From contig CAJUCN010000023.1 in NCBI GenBank assembly GCA_910585005.1, positions 1 through 38,151 of the forward strand: a stretch of DNA of 38,151 bases, in the 5' to 3' direction. The notes below the pieces were generated by a model, which was not told where the DNA came from, searched no databases, and worked only from the letters and a program-made list of their open reading frames with translations. This stretch comes from an uncultured Lachnospiraceae bacterium (GTDB taxonomy: Bacteria > Bacillota > Clostridia > Lachnospirales > Lachnospiraceae). Both the position numbers and the translations under genes were made by a program. Shown one piece after another: positions 22,345 through 32,213 of this stretch (position 1 is the stretch's first letter; every line of letters starts with the position of its first letter).

Positions 22345-24572
22345 CAAAGGGAAGATATGCCAATATCATCATTGATATTTCCCATGAAAAGGTAGACCGG
22401 CCTTTTCAGTACAAGATACCGGAGATACTTAGGGAATCCCTTGAGCCTGGGATGTGTGTGCGGGTGCCCTTTGGCGCCGGAAACAAGGTACGCCAGGGAT
22501 ATGTGATTGAAGTGACGGATGAGGCCCAGTTTCCCGATGACAGGATCAAGCAGATTCTGGGAGTAGAGAAGGGCAGTGCGTCTGTGGAGGCGGATGCCAT
22601 CCGGCTTGCAGTGTGGATGCGGGAAACCTATGGTTCTACCATGATTGCAGCGCTCAAAACAGTGCTTCCGGTAAAAAAGAACATGAAGCTCAAGGAAAAG
22701 AGGAAGATCCGCAGGCTTTTGACCGGTGAGGAGATCAGGGCGCTGCTTGGGGAGGCCTTGCGGAAACACCAAAACGCGAAAGCCAGGGTGCTTGGAGAAC
22801 TTTGCCATGAGCCGGAGCTGCCTTATGAGTTGGTAACGGGGAAACTAAATGTTCTGCCGGCAACCTTAAAAAGCCTTGAGGGGCAGGGGATCATTGCGAT
22901 TGAAAGCGAAAGTTATTACCGGAACCCTGTCCGGATAGAAAGCGATAGAGTGACGGGCCTTCCGCTTTCAGAGGAACAGGAGCAGGTGCGGCAGGAAGTG
23001 CTTTCTGATTATGATAACGGGATACGGAAAACCTATCTGGTACATGGGATCACAGGGAGCGGGAAGACGGAAGTCTATTTATCCCTGATCGAGGGAATGA
23101 TAAAAAGAGGGAAACAATGCATTGTCCTGATTCCGGAGATTGCGTTGACGTACCAGACGCTTTTACGGTTTTATAAACGGTTTGGTGACAGGGTTTCTGT
23201 GATGAATTCCACTTTATCGGCGGGGGAAAAATCGGATCAGTGCGAGCGTGCCAAAAAGGGGGAACTGGATGTGATTATCGGTCCCAGGTCAGCGCTGTTT
23301 GTCCCCTTTCCTGATCTGGGGATGATTGTGATAGACGAAGAGCATGAATCCAGCTATAAAAGTGAGACGATGCCGCGTTACCATGCAAGGGAGACGGCGC
23401 AGTATCTTGCCAAGCTCAAAAATGCCAGTCTGGTGCTGGGGTCGGCTACGCCTTCTTTGGAGGCGTACTATCAGGCCAAAAAGGGAGCGTACCGTTTGTT
23501 TACCCTAAGCAGCAGGCTTACGGGCGGAAGTCTTGCTCCTGTGTCTGTTGTGGACTTAAGAAAAGAGCTGAGAGAAGGAAACCGTTCCATTTTCAGTAAA
23601 AAGCTTCAGGAACTGATCAGCGACCGTCTTTCCAGAAAAGAGCAGATCATGTTGTTTTTGAACCGGAGAGGCTATGCAGGATTTATTTCCTGCCGTTCCT
23701 GTGGCCATGTGATGAAATGTCCCCACTGTGACGTATCTTTATCCCAGCATATGGGCGGGAAGCTGGTATGCCATTACTGTGGTTATGAGACAGGGGATGT
23801 GAAAACGTGCCCTTCTTGCGGTTCACCGTACATTTCCGGTTTTAAAGCAGGGACACAACAGATCGAGCAGCAGCTATATAAATATTTCCCCGGGATCCGG
23901 GTACTAAGGATGGATGGAGATACAACCCGGCAAAAGGACAGTTATGAGAAGATATTATCCTCTTTTTCCGAAGGGGAAGCGGATGTGCTGGTTGGGACGC
24001 AGATGATCGTTAAGGGACATGATTTTCCCAATGTGACGCTGGTGGGTGTGCTGGCAGCCGATCTTTCCTTAAACGATCACGATTACCGTGCTGGTGAGAG
24101 GACTTTCCAGCTTCTGACCCAGGCAGCAGGAAGGGCAGGAAGGGGAAGTAAAAAAGGGGAAGCAGTGATCCAGACCTACCGGCCGGATCATTACAGTATC
24201 GTCCGGGCGGCGCAGCAGGATTATGAAGCTTTTTATGAGGAAGAAATCCTTTACAGAGAGATCGGGCCATATCCCCCGGCAGCACATATGCTTGCCATAC
24301 TTATTACTTCTCCTGAACAGATACAGGGGGAAGAACTGGCGGGAAGGCTGGCGGGAATTGCCAGAAACATAATAGAAAAAGGGACGGTCATTGGTCCGGC
24401 CAAAGCATCGATCGGAAAAATTAATGATATTTACCGTTTTGTGATATACTGTAAGTCACATGACGAAAAAGTCCTGGCCAATGTCAGAGACAGGATAGAA
24501 CAGGCTGTTGCAGCCATGGAATTAAAAAGAGAGAGCATTCAGTTTGATCTCGACCCAATAAGCAGTTTTTAA
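22341..24572 (+). CDS. priA: Primosomal replication restart helicase PriA
   Basis: This 743-residue superfamily 2 helicase reloads the replisome at stalled forks. It has an N-terminal fork-binding domain (1-110), then the helicase core with HGITGSGKTEVYL (P-loop 236-243) and the Walker B box DEEH (332-335). A zinc module follows with eight cysteines at 451, 454, 460, 463, 477, 480, 490 and 493. After it come helicase motifs including VGTQMIVKGHDFPNV and QAAGRAGRG. The start overlaps the murE stop (ATGA). The length and all key residues are normal. It leads into def and fmt, an order shared by many Firmicutes. Confidence 0.96.
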   Translation: MTKGRYANIIIDISHEKVDRPFQYKIPEILRESLEPGMCVRVPFGAGNKVRQGYVIEVTDEAQFPDDRIKQILGVEKGSASVEADAIRLAVWMRETYGSTMIAALKTVLPVKKNMKLKEKRKIRRLLTGEEIRALLGEALRKHQNAKARVLGELCHEPELPYELVTGKLNVLPATLKSLEGQGIIAIESESYYRNPVRIESDRVTGLPLSEEQEQVRQEVLSDYDNGIRKTYLVHGITGSGKTEVYLSLIEGMIKRGKQCIVLIPEIALTYQTLLRFYKRFGDRVSVMNSTLSAGEKSDQCERAKKGELDVIIGPRSALFVPFPDLGMIVIDEEHESSYKSETMPRYHARETAQYLAKLKNASLVLGSATPSLEAYYQAKKGAYRLFTLSSRLTGGSLAPVSVVDLRKELREGNRSIFSKKLQELISDRLSRKEQIMLFLNRRGYAGFISCRSCGHVMKCPHCDVSLSQHMGGKLVCHYCGYETGDVKTCPSCGSPYISGFKAGTQQIEQQLYKYFPGIRVLRMDGDTTRQKDSYEKILSSFSEGEADVLVGTQMIVKGHDFPNVTLVGVLAADLSLNDHDYRAGERTFQLLTQAAGRAGRGSKKGEAVIQTYRPDHYSIVRAAQQDYEAFYEEEILYREIGPYPPAAHMLAILITSPEQIQGEELAGRLAGIARNIIEKGTVIGPAKASIGKINDIYRFVIYCKSHDEKVLANVRDRIEQAVAAMELKRESIQFDLDPISSF

Positions 24573-24591
24573 GAAAGGGAAGGAAAGTAAG

Positions 24592-25071
24592 ATGGCTATC
24601 AGAAACATAAGAGAAATCGGAGATCCGGTTTTAAACAAAAAGTGTAAAGAAGTAAAGGAAATGAACGCCCGGACCCGGGAACTGATCAATGACATGTTTG
24701 AGACAATGTATGAAGCGGATGGCGTTGGCCTTGCAGCTCCTCAGGTAGGGATCCTAAAGAGGATCACGGTGATCGATGTGACAGGGGAAGACCCGCTGCT
24801 TTTGATTAATCCAGTGGTGTTAGAAACCTCTGGAGAGCAGACAGCGTATGAAGGCTGTCTTTCCGTTCCGGGGAAATCGGGGATTGTCACCAGGGCGAAT
24901 TATGTAAAGGTAAGGGCCTATGATGAAAATATGGAAGTGTTTGAGACGGAAGGAACGGAACTGCTTGCAAGGGCGATCCTTCACGAGGTGGAGCATTTAG
25001 ACGGGCGCCTTTATGTGGAGAGAGTGGAAGGGGATCTGGTAAATACTGCGGATCTGCTGGAAGAAGAGTAA
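24592..25071 (+). CDS. def: Peptide deformylase
   Basis: This 159-residue enzyme removes the formyl group from the N-terminal methionine of new proteins. All three signature motifs are present: GVGLAAPQVG (44-53), EGCLSVPG with the metal ligand Cys89, and HEVEHLDG with His131, Glu132 and His135. It belongs with fmt, the next gene, which attaches the formyl group to the initiator tRNA: the two opposite steps are encoded side by side. GAAAGGAAAG lies before the ATG. Truncation is not seen. Confidence 0.96.
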   Translation: MAIRNIREIGDPVLNKKCKEVKEMNARTRELINDMFETMYEADGVGLAAPQVGILKRITVIDVTGEDPLLLINPVVLETSGEQTAYEGCLSVPGKSGIVTRANYVKVRAYDENMEVFETEGTELLARAILHEVEHLDGRLYVERVEGDLVNTADLLEEE

Positions 25072-25105
25072 ATTTTTAAATTCGGTAATAAAGGGAGGAT
25101 CAACT

Positions 25106-26035
25106 GTGAACATTGTATATATGGGAACCCCTGATTTTGCGGTGGCGCCACTTGAGGCGCTCCTTCAGGCAGGACATCAGGTCACGGCAGTGGTGACCCA
25201 GCCGGATAAGCAAAAAGGGCGGGGCAAGGAAGTGCAAATGACACCGGTTAAGGAGTGTGCGTTAAAGCATGGAATTCCGGTATTCCAGCCGGTGAAGATC
25301 AAAGAAAAGGATGCGGTGATGCAGCTTAAGGAGTATCCTGCGGATTTATTTGTGGTTGCGGCTTTTGGCCAGATCTTATCCCAGGAAATTTTAGATCTGC
25401 CTCCCTTTGGATGCATTAATATTCATGCCTCCCTGCTTCCGGCATACCGGGGAGCGGCGCCGATCCAGTGGGCAGTGATCAACGGGGAAACCAAAAGCGG
25501 CGTAACGATCCAGCAGATGGAAAAGGGACTTGACACCGGGGACATCCTGCTCAAAAGAGAGATTCCCGTTGAACCAAAGGAGACCGGAGAAAGTTTATAT
25601 GGTAAATTGATGGCCCTGGGAGCGGAATTAGTCGTGGAAGCATTGCCATTAATAGAAAGCGGGAAAATTACCCCCCAAAAACAGGATGATTCCGCCTCTT
25701 CCTATGCTCCCCGCCTTACCAAGGAGATGGGCTGCATTGACTGGAGCAAGGATGCCCATGAACTGGAACGGCTGGTGCGTGGGCTGAATTCCTGGCCAAG
25801 CGCGTATACGAAATGGAAAGGGAAGACTTTAAAGATCTGGGAAGCAGATGTGGTTCAGGGGCAGGGAAACAGCCCGGGAAGAGTGGAACAGGTAGGAAAA
25901 GACTTTTTGGACGTGGCCTGCGGCGAAGGGATCCTGCGGATTTATTCTCTGCAATTGGAAGGTAAAAAGCGCATGGCGGTAAAAGATTTTCTTCTGGGCA
26001 ATGAGGTAGACGCTGGAATGGTGATGGGAGGTTAA
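25106..26035 (+). CDS. fmt: Methionyl-tRNA formyltransferase
   Basis: This 309-residue enzyme formylates Met-tRNA(fMet) using 10-formyl-tetrahydrofolate. The catalytic domain contains Asn105, His107 and the SLLP motif (109-112) in NIHASLLPAYRGAAPIQWA, followed by GVTIQQMEKGLDTGDIL. A C-terminal tRNA-binding domain starts near 205. The start is a GTG at 25106, with GGGAGG 7 nt upstream and a protein start (MNIVYMGTPDFA) that fits the family exactly. It lies 34 nt after def and 2 nt before the metallopeptidase gene. Confidence 0.96.
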   Translation: MNIVYMGTPDFAVAPLEALLQAGHQVTAVVTQPDKQKGRGKEVQMTPVKECALKHGIPVFQPVKIKEKDAVMQLKEYPADLFVVAAFGQILSQEILDLPPFGCINIHASLLPAYRGAAPIQWAVINGETKSGVTIQQMEKGLDTGDILLKREIPVEPKETGESLYGKLMALGAELVVEALPLIESGKITPQKQDDSASSYAPRLTKEMGCIDWSKDAHELERLVRGLNSWPSAYTKWKGKTLKIWEADVVQGQGNSPGRVEQVGKDFLDVACGEGILRIYSLQLEGKKRMAVKDFLLGNEVDAGMVMGG

Positions 26036-26037
26036 GA

Positions 26038-26760
26038 ATGTTTGGATATTATTTTGATCCTACTTATTTTTTGGTCATAATTGGCGCTATTTTATGTATG
26101 GGGGCAAGCCAGATGGTAACTTCCACATACCGGAAGTACTCTAAGGTACGGGCAAGAGGCGGCATGACGGGAGCAGAGGCGGCTCAAAGGATCTTGCAGA
26201 TGTCAGGGATCAGAGATGTGCAGATCCAGCATGTAAGGGGAGATCTTACGGATCATTATGATCCGGTCAAAAAGGTGCTGAGATTGTCCGATACGGTATA
26301 TGATTCCCGGTCTGTGGCAGCAATTGGCGTAGCGGCCCATGAATGCGGTCATGCCCTTCAGCATAAGGAGGGATATTTCCCTTTGAAATTCCGGTCAGCA
26401 TTGGTTCCGGCTGCGAATATCGGTTCCAAGCTGGGGCTTCCTTTAGTGATCTTAGGATTGGTTCTGGGGATTGGATTTGACCTGCCGGGAGGCGGATATT
26501 TTTCTTTGGCGCAGATTGGGATCTGGGTATTTGCGTTAGCGGTTTTGTTCCAGTTGGTCACTTTACCGGTAGAATTTAATGCATCGGGCAGGGCGCTTAA
26601 AATGCTTGGAAGTTATGGCGTTATGACGGATGATGAAGTGGATGACTGCAAACGGGTGTTAGGCGCGGCGGCGCTTACCTATGTGGCGGCGGCAGCTTCG
26701 TCGGTCTTACAACTCCTTCGTCTGCTCTTATTGGCGGGAAACCGCAGAAGGGATGATTAG
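26038..26760 (+). CDS. Zinc metallopeptidase of the YugP family
   Basis: This 240-residue membrane protein begins with an N-terminal membrane segment (about 8-27). The active-site helix AAHECGHALQH follows, with His101, Glu102 and His105, and then further membrane segments at about 118-145, 155-180 and 205-235. It matches the YugP-like neutral zinc metallopeptidases. Substrates are unknown. The position between fmt and rsmB is conserved in many Clostridia. It begins 2 nt after the fmt stop and shares a message with it. Confidence 0.9.
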   Translation: MFGYYFDPTYFLVIIGAILCMGASQMVTSTYRKYSKVRARGGMTGAEAAQRILQMSGIRDVQIQHVRGDLTDHYDPVKKVLRLSDTVYDSRSVAAIGVAAHECGHALQHKEGYFPLKFRSALVPAANIGSKLGLPLVILGLVLGIGFDLPGGGYFSLAQIGIWVFALAVLFQLVTLPVEFNASGRALKMLGSYGVMTDDEVDDCKRVLGAAALTYVAAAASSVLQLLRLLLLAGNRRRDD

Positions 26761-26791
26761 GTTTCCGTAGGGGACAGAAGGGGAGGAAGAA

Positions 26792-28159
26792 TTGGAAAAC
26801 GTGAGAGAATTGGCGCTGGATATGCTGATGGAGGTCTTGGAAAAGGGAAAGTACAGTCATTTGGTGATACGCAGCGTGCTTGAGAAATATAACTATATAG
26901 ATGTAAGGGATAAAGCCTTTATAAAAAGAGTAGTGGAAGGGACTTTGGAACAATTGATCCGGATCGACTATGTCCTGGATCAGTTTTCCAAAGTCCCTGT
27001 CAGAAAGATGAAACCCTTGATCCGGACTTTGATGCGGCTTAGCGTTTATCAGCTTCTTTTTATGGATCAGGTGCCTGACGGCGCAGTCTGCAACGAGGCG
27101 GTAAAGCTTGCCGGAAAAAGAGGATTTAAGGGATTGTCTGGTTTTGTTAACGGAGTGCTGCGGAACATAGCAAGAAACCGGGAAAACATTAGATATCCGG
27201 ATAGATCCGCTGACAGGGCAAAGGCGTTATCTGTCCGGTATTCCATGCCGGAGTGGCTGATTGGTTTTTGGGATCAGGCTTATGGGGAGGAAAGGACCGA
27301 AGAAATCGTAAAAGGACTGCTGGCGGAGCATCCTGTGACGGTAAGGATGCGGGCCGGGCTTTCCAAAGAGAAGCTGGAAGAATGGATACAGGATCTTTCG
27401 GAAAGAAAGATCCAGGTACAAAGCCATGGGTATCATGCCCAGGCGTTTACCCTTCGCGGGACGGAAGGGATCCAAAATCTTCCCGGATATGGGGACGGAC
27501 TGTTTATGGTGCAGGACGTAAGCAGTATGTTGGCGGTGGAGGCAGCAGGGCCTTATCTTTTCCAGGAGGATAAGGAACTATGTGTGGTGGATGTATGTGC
27601 CGCACCTGGGGGCAAGAGCCTGCATATGGCGGAAAAGATTTCCGGGCGGGGAACAGTGCTTTCCAGGGATCTGACAGAGAATAAGGTATCGCTGATCAGG
27701 GATAATATAGATAGGATGGGTATTTCAAATGTGACTGCCAGGGTATGGGATGCGCTGCTGTTTGACGAGAATCTTTTGGAGAAGGCGGATGTGGTTTTGG
27801 CGGATCTTCCCTGTTCAGGACTTGGCGTTATGGGAAAAAAGAGGGACATTAAGTACCGTATTACGCGGAAAGCAATGGAGGAACTTGCTGATCTTCAGAG
27901 GCGGATCCTGGATGTGGTATGGAAATATGTTAAGCCGGGAGGCATTTTAATTTATAGTACTTGTACGATTAACCCAGAGGAAAATGAGCAAATGGCGGAT
28001 TGGTTTGTGCAGAATCATCCTTTTGAATTTCAAAGCCTTTCTCCTTATCTGCCGGATCCCCTGAAAGAGCAGGGAGCAAGCGGAAGGCTGCAGTTTTTCC
28101 CGGGGATACAGGAGTCAGACGGTTTTTTTATTGCAAGGCTGGTCAGGAAAGGCAAATGA
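26792..28159 (+). CDS. rsmB: 16S rRNA m5C967 methyltransferase RsmB
   Basis: This 455-residue enzyme methylates cytosine 967 of 16S rRNA. Residues 1-135 form the NusB-like N-terminal domain. The methyltransferase part has the SAM site VCAAPGGKSLHMA (268-280), the ADLPCSGLG motif (Cys341) and YSTCTINPEENEQM with the catalytic Cys391. The start codon appears to be TTG at 26792, 5 nt after GGAGG; the next candidate, GTG at 26801, is too far. It lies 32 nt behind the metallopeptidase gene and 4 nt before rlmN. Confidence 0.94.
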   Translation: MENVRELALDMLMEVLEKGKYSHLVIRSVLEKYNYIDVRDKAFIKRVVEGTLEQLIRIDYVLDQFSKVPVRKMKPLIRTLMRLSVYQLLFMDQVPDGAVCNEAVKLAGKRGFKGLSGFVNGVLRNIARNRENIRYPDRSADRAKALSVRYSMPEWLIGFWDQAYGEERTEEIVKGLLAEHPVTVRMRAGLSKEKLEEWIQDLSERKIQVQSHGYHAQAFTLRGTEGIQNLPGYGDGLFMVQDVSSMLAVEAAGPYLFQEDKELCVVDVCAAPGGKSLHMAEKISGRGTVLSRDLTENKVSLIRDNIDRMGISNVTARVWDALLFDENLLEKADVVLADLPCSGLGVMGKKRDIKYRITRKAMEELADLQRRILDVVWKYVKPGGILIYSTCTINPEENEQMADWFVQNHPFEFQSLSPYLPDPLKEQGASGRLQFFPGIQESDGFFIARLVRKGK

Positions 28160-28163
28160 GAAT

Positions 28164-29210
28164 ATGTGGGACATGAAGTCGCTGAATATGGAAGAACTAA
28201 ATCGTGTATTTGCAGGGATGGGGGAAAAGCCTTTTCGGGCAAAGCAGCTATACCAGTGGATGCACCAGAAGCTGGCAAGAGGATTTGAGGAAATGACCAA
28301 TCTTCCCCTTTCCCTGCGGGAAAGGCTAACAGACGAGTTTCCTTATACCAGCGTAAAATTGGTAAGGATGCAGGAGTCGGCGATTGACGGCACCAGGAAA
28401 TATTTGTTTGAACTGGCCGATAAAAGCCTGGTGGAGAGTGTATGGATGAAGTACAAACATGGAAACAGCGTGTGTATTTCTTCACAGGTGGGATGCCGTA
28501 TGGGATGCGCCTTTTGCGCTTCTACGATCGGCGGATTAGAGAGGTCTCTTCTTCCTTCCGAAATGTTAGATCAGATTTATGCCATCACCCTTCATACCGG
28601 GGAGAGGGTGTCCAATGTGGTGGTCATGGGAACAGGCGAGCCTCTTGATAATTATGAGAATCTGCTTCGGTTTCTGGAACTTTTGACGGACGAAAACGGT
28701 TTACATATCAGCCAGAGAAACATAACGGTCTCTACCTGTGGGCTTGTGCCGGAAATGAGGAGACTGGCTGATGAAAAATTGCAGATCACCCTTGCATTAT
28801 CTCTTCATGCTTCCACCGATGAGAAACGCAAAAAGCTGATGCCTGTGGCAAACCGGTATGCCATTGCAGAACTAATGGAGGCATGTGCTTATTATTTTGA
28901 ACAGACAGGAAGAAGGATCACGTTTGAATATGCCCTTGTAGGAGGCGTCAACGATACCCCGCAGGATGCCGGGGAGCTTTCAAGGCTTGTGGGAAAGCTG
29001 AACTGTCATATCAATTTGATACCGGTAAACCCGATAAAAGAGAGGGATTTTATCCAGTCAGAGAGGGAGATGATCCTGTCATTTAAAAATAAACTTGAAA
29101 AAAATGGAATAAATGTTACTATTAGAAGGGAAATGGGGAGAGATATTGATGGTGCCTGTGGACAGCTTCGCAGAAGGCAAAAGGCAACCATGCAGGAGGT
29201 AGCGACGTGA
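28164..29210 (+). CDS. rlmN: 23S rRNA m2A2503 methyltransferase RlmN (radical SAM)
   Basis: This 348-residue enzyme makes 2-methyladenosine at position 2503 of 23S rRNA and can also act on tRNA. The radical SAM cysteines form CRMGCAFC (C111, C115, C118). The two mechanistic cysteines of the family lie in STCGLVPEM and in GACGQLR near the C terminus. The latter, together with the overall family pattern, separates RlmN from generic radical SAM enzymes; Cfr is the closest alternative but the chromosomal setting favours RlmN. I start at ATG 28164, 4 nt after rsmB, with AGGAAAGG upstream. Its stop overlaps the phosphatase start. Confidence 0.95.
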   Translation: MWDMKSLNMEELNRVFAGMGEKPFRAKQLYQWMHQKLARGFEEMTNLPLSLRERLTDEFPYTSVKLVRMQESAIDGTRKYLFELADKSLVESVWMKYKHGNSVCISSQVGCRMGCAFCASTIGGLERSLLPSEMLDQIYAITLHTGERVSNVVVMGTGEPLDNYENLLRFLELLTDENGLHISQRNITVSTCGLVPEMRRLADEKLQITLALSLHASTDEKRKKLMPVANRYAIAELMEACAYYFEQTGRRITFEYALVGGVNDTPQDAGELSRLVGKLNCHINLIPVNPIKERDFIQSEREMILSFKNKLEKNGINVTIRREMGRDIDGACGQLRRRQKATMQEVAT

Positions 29211-29941
29211 TAAGGTCTTTTTCTGTCACAGATATAGGGAAAAAGCGGAAACTAAATCAGGATTATGTCTATGTCTGTGAGACGCCGATCGGCAACCTGC
29301 CGAATCTGTTTGTGGTGGCTGACGGAATGGGAGGACATAATGCCGGGGATTTTGCGTCTAAGTGCGCTGTGGAAACGATCGTCAGAGAGGTGAGGGGATG
29401 TTTTGAAAAAAATCCTGTGAGGATTTTGAGTAAGGCGATCCGTATTGCCAATGACCAGATCAGAAAAAAAGCCGGTGAAGACGAGAGCCTTTTAGGTATG
29501 GGTACGACCGTGGTGGCAGCGACCTGCCTGGGGCATTATCTCCAGGTGGCAAATGTGGGGGACAGCAGATTATATATTATAGGCAGCGGGATTAGGCAGA
29601 TTACCAGGGATCATTCCCTTGTGGAAGAGATGGTGAGGATGGGTGGCATTGACAGGAAAGCCGCCAGAAACCACCCGGATAAAAATATCATTACCAGGGC
29701 GATCGGGGCATTGGATACGGTGGAAATTGATTTTTTCCATGAGGAGCTTACCCCAGGGGATATTGTGCTGATGTGTTCCGACGGGCTTACCAATATGCTG
29801 GAGGATGAGGAGATCGAGAGCATCTTAAAAGAACCGGTGGCTATTGAAGAGAAAGCCGGAAGGCTGATAGAAGCTGCTAATAACAATGGTGGCAAAGACA
29901 ATATTGCGGTGATCATCATTGATGCGTTTGCCAGGGAATAA
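29207..29941 (+). CDS. prpC: PP2C-type Ser/Thr protein phosphatase (PrpC/Stp)
   Basis: This 244-residue metal-dependent phosphatase reverses phosphorylation by the PASTA kinase encoded next to it. The metal-binding motifs are visible: KLNQDYV (Asp20), VVADGMGGHNAGDFAS (Asp39, Gly40), VANVGDSRLY, CSDGLTNML and NGGKDNIAVI. It starts with GTG at 29207 inside the rlmN stop. Length is normal. The phosphatase-kinase pair is a standard Firmicute unit controlling wall synthesis, division and germination. Confidence 0.95.
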   Translation: MIRSFSVTDIGKKRKLNQDYVYVCETPIGNLPNLFVVADGMGGHNAGDFASKCAVETIVREVRGCFEKNPVRILSKAIRIANDQIRKKAGEDESLLGMGTTVVAATCLGHYLQVANVGDSRLYIIGSGIRQITRDHSLVEEMVRMGGIDRKAARNHPDKNIITRAIGALDTVEIDFFHEELTPGDIVLMCSDGLTNMLEDEEIESILKEPVAIEEKAGRLIEAANNNGGKDNIAVIIIDAFARE

Positions 29942-29970
29942 TGTAAAACATGGTTGGATGGAGATAAAAT

Positions 29971-32178
29971 ATGATTAAAATTGGAATGATAATCGGGGAA
30001 CGGTACGAAATACTGGAAAGAATAGGCACAGGCGGGATGTCGGACGTATATAAGGCAAAAGACCATAAGCTGAACCGTTTTGTGGCCGTAAAGGTCTTAA
30101 AGCAGGAATTCTCGGAAAATGCTAATTTCGTATCTAAGTTCAGAATAGAGGCCCAGGCGGCAGCAGGACTGATGCATCCCAATATTGTAAATGTGTATGA
30201 TGTAGGTGAGGAAAATGGAATCTACTATATTGTTATGGAGTTAGTAGAGGGAATCACGTTAAAGAAATATATCGAAAAAAAGGCGAGGCTTTCCGTCAAG
30301 GAAGCGGTCAGTATTGCAATCCAGGTGAGTATGGGAATTGAGGCTGCCCATAATAACCATATTATCCATAGGGATATCAAGCCTCAAAATATCATCATAT
30401 CCAAGGAAGGCAAGGTGAAGGTCACTGATTTCGGAATTGCCAAGGCAGCTACCAGCAATACGATTACTTCAAATGTGATGGGATCCGTTCATTATACTTC
30501 GCCGGAGCAGGCAAGAGGCGGTTATTCAGATGAAAAGAGCGACATTTATTCCCTGGGAGTGACGTTATTTGAAATGCTTACCGGCAGAGTGCCATTTAAC
30601 GGGGAAACGACTGTGGCGATCGCCATTAAGCATATTCAGGAGGAAATGCCTTCTCCAAGAGACTATGTGTCAGAGATCCCGGTGAGCGTGGAGCGCATTG
30701 TGTTTAAGTGTTGCCAAAAAAGCCCTGACAGGCGTTACCAGTCCATGGGGGAACTGATCACAGATCTGAAACGTTCGTTAATGACCCCTGATGAGGATTT
30801 CGTGAAGGTGGTTAATCCGGAGGAGGAAGGCTCCACAAAGACGATCAGCGATAGTGAAATGGCAAGGATTAAAAAACAGTCCCATAAGCGTGATGCCATG
30901 GAAGAGGCAATGCATTTGCGGACAGAAAAAGAAGTGAAGAAAAACGCACAAAAAACGGCGCAAAAAAGTGTAAAGAAAAAATATGTAGTGGAAGAGGAAC
31001 CGGAGGAAGAGGAAGAAGAGGAGTACGAATACGAGTACGAATATGAATATGAAAATGAGGACGGTGAAGATGAGGAAGGGGATGACTATGAACCTAAGAT
31101 GGAAAGGATCACGACCATTTTGGCGGTGATCGCCGCAATCCTTATCGGCTGCATTGTCCTTTTCCTGGTGGGAAAGGCAGTGGGTGTCTTTGATTTTGGG
31201 GATCAAGAGGAAACTTCGGAGGAGGAAGACGGGGAAGAAAAAGAAAAGGTAGAGATGATCCAGGTAGTGGGCAAAAATGTAGATGATGTGAAAGTGGCTC
31301 TTTTAAACCTTGGCCTTACGCCTGAGATTGAATATCAGGAAAGTACGGAACAGGAACAAGGGATTGTCATAAAGGCAAGCGTCGACCCTGGGGAAATGGT
31401 AGAGGAAGGAAGCAATGTTGTGCTTACCGTCAGTGCAGGGTCTGAAGGAGTGGAAGTGCCTGATGTGGTAGGAATGTCAGAAGCGGAAGGCGTAACTTCT
31501 CTTGAAAAACTAGGTTTTGGCGTTGGCAAAAATGAAGGTTACGATGAATATATCAAAGCAGGGGATATTATTACACAGTCGCCCAAGGCGGGGGAAAAGG
31601 CCCCGAATGGCGCAACGGTATCTATTACGATCAGTTTAGGGCCGGATAAGCAGATGGTCAGAGTGCCCGACCTTATGGGAAGGGACGAGGAAGAGGCAAT
31701 GGCAGTGTTAGTGGAAGCCGGGCTTCAGCTTGGCACGGTTTCCGAAGTCAACAATGAAAATGCAGCATTGGCAGGTCTTGTATGTTATCAAAGTTATTCC
31801 GTGGGAGATTCCGTGGAGGCAGGGACAAAGGTGGATATCAGCATCAGCATAGGTCCGGCCCAGGCCACTTACAAATTTACGGATACGATTACGGCGCCTA
31901 CGGCGGAGGAGGATCCGGCATACCGGTCAGGGACGCTGGTGACGGTAACACTGATGTCGGATGACGGTACCCAGCTTTTGAGCACCCAATCCTCTTCTTT
32001 CCCTATCCAGCAGCAGAATATCTCCGGGATTAAAAGCCCTACGGGATATATCCTTTATCAATATGTGAATGTGACGGAAGCTACCAGTATTGACAACGGG
32101 GATGGAACCACAACACCGGTAGAAGGGAGCAGTGAAACCAAAGAGATCCGCCGTCCGGTAAGTTTTGTTGCCGAGTAG
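29971..32178 (+). CDS. prkC: PASTA-domain Ser/Thr protein kinase (PrkC/StkP)
   Basis: This 735-residue membrane kinase senses peptidoglycan fragments. The kinase domain (12-270) has GTGGMSDVYKAK, Lys41, HRDIKPQN (Asp135) and DFG (153-155), with an activation loop rich in Thr and Ser. A basic and then strongly acidic linker (341-373) carries a Glu-Tyr repeat coded by five hexamers at 31021-31050. One membrane segment lies at 381-401. Outside are three PASTA repeats (about 427-489, 493-557 and 562-629) and a further ~100-residue C-terminal domain that I do not recognise. A GGATGGAG site precedes the ATG at 29971. Confidence 0.95.
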   Translation: MIKIGMIIGERYEILERIGTGGMSDVYKAKDHKLNRFVAVKVLKQEFSENANFVSKFRIEAQAAAGLMHPNIVNVYDVGEENGIYYIVMELVEGITLKKYIEKKARLSVKEAVSIAIQVSMGIEAAHNNHIIHRDIKPQNIIISKEGKVKVTDFGIAKAATSNTITSNVMGSVHYTSPEQARGGYSDEKSDIYSLGVTLFEMLTGRVPFNGETTVAIAIKHIQEEMPSPRDYVSEIPVSVERIVFKCCQKSPDRRYQSMGELITDLKRSLMTPDEDFVKVVNPEEEGSTKTISDSEMARIKKQSHKRDAMEEAMHLRTEKEVKKNAQKTAQKSVKKKYVVEEEPEEEEEEEYEYEYEYEYENEDGEDEEGDDYEPKMERITTILAVIAAILIGCIVLFLVGKAVGVFDFGDQEETSEEEDGEEKEKVEMIQVVGKNVDDVKVALLNLGLTPEIEYQESTEQEQGIVIKASVDPGEMVEEGSNVVLTVSAGSEGVEVPDVVGMSEAEGVTSLEKLGFGVGKNEGYDEYIKAGDIITQSPKAGEKAPNGATVSITISLGPDKQMVRVPDLMGRDEEEAMAVLVEAGLQLGTVSEVNNENAALAGLVCYQSYSVGDSVEAGTKVDISISIGPAQATYKFTDTITAPTAEEDPAYRSGTLVTVTLMSDDGTQLLSTQSSSFPIQQQNISGIKSPTGYILYQYVNVTEATSIDNGDGTTTPVEGSSETKEIRRPVSFVAE

Positions 32179-32213
32179 AAAGAGTTTTAGGATAAGATTT
32201 TTGGAGGGATATT

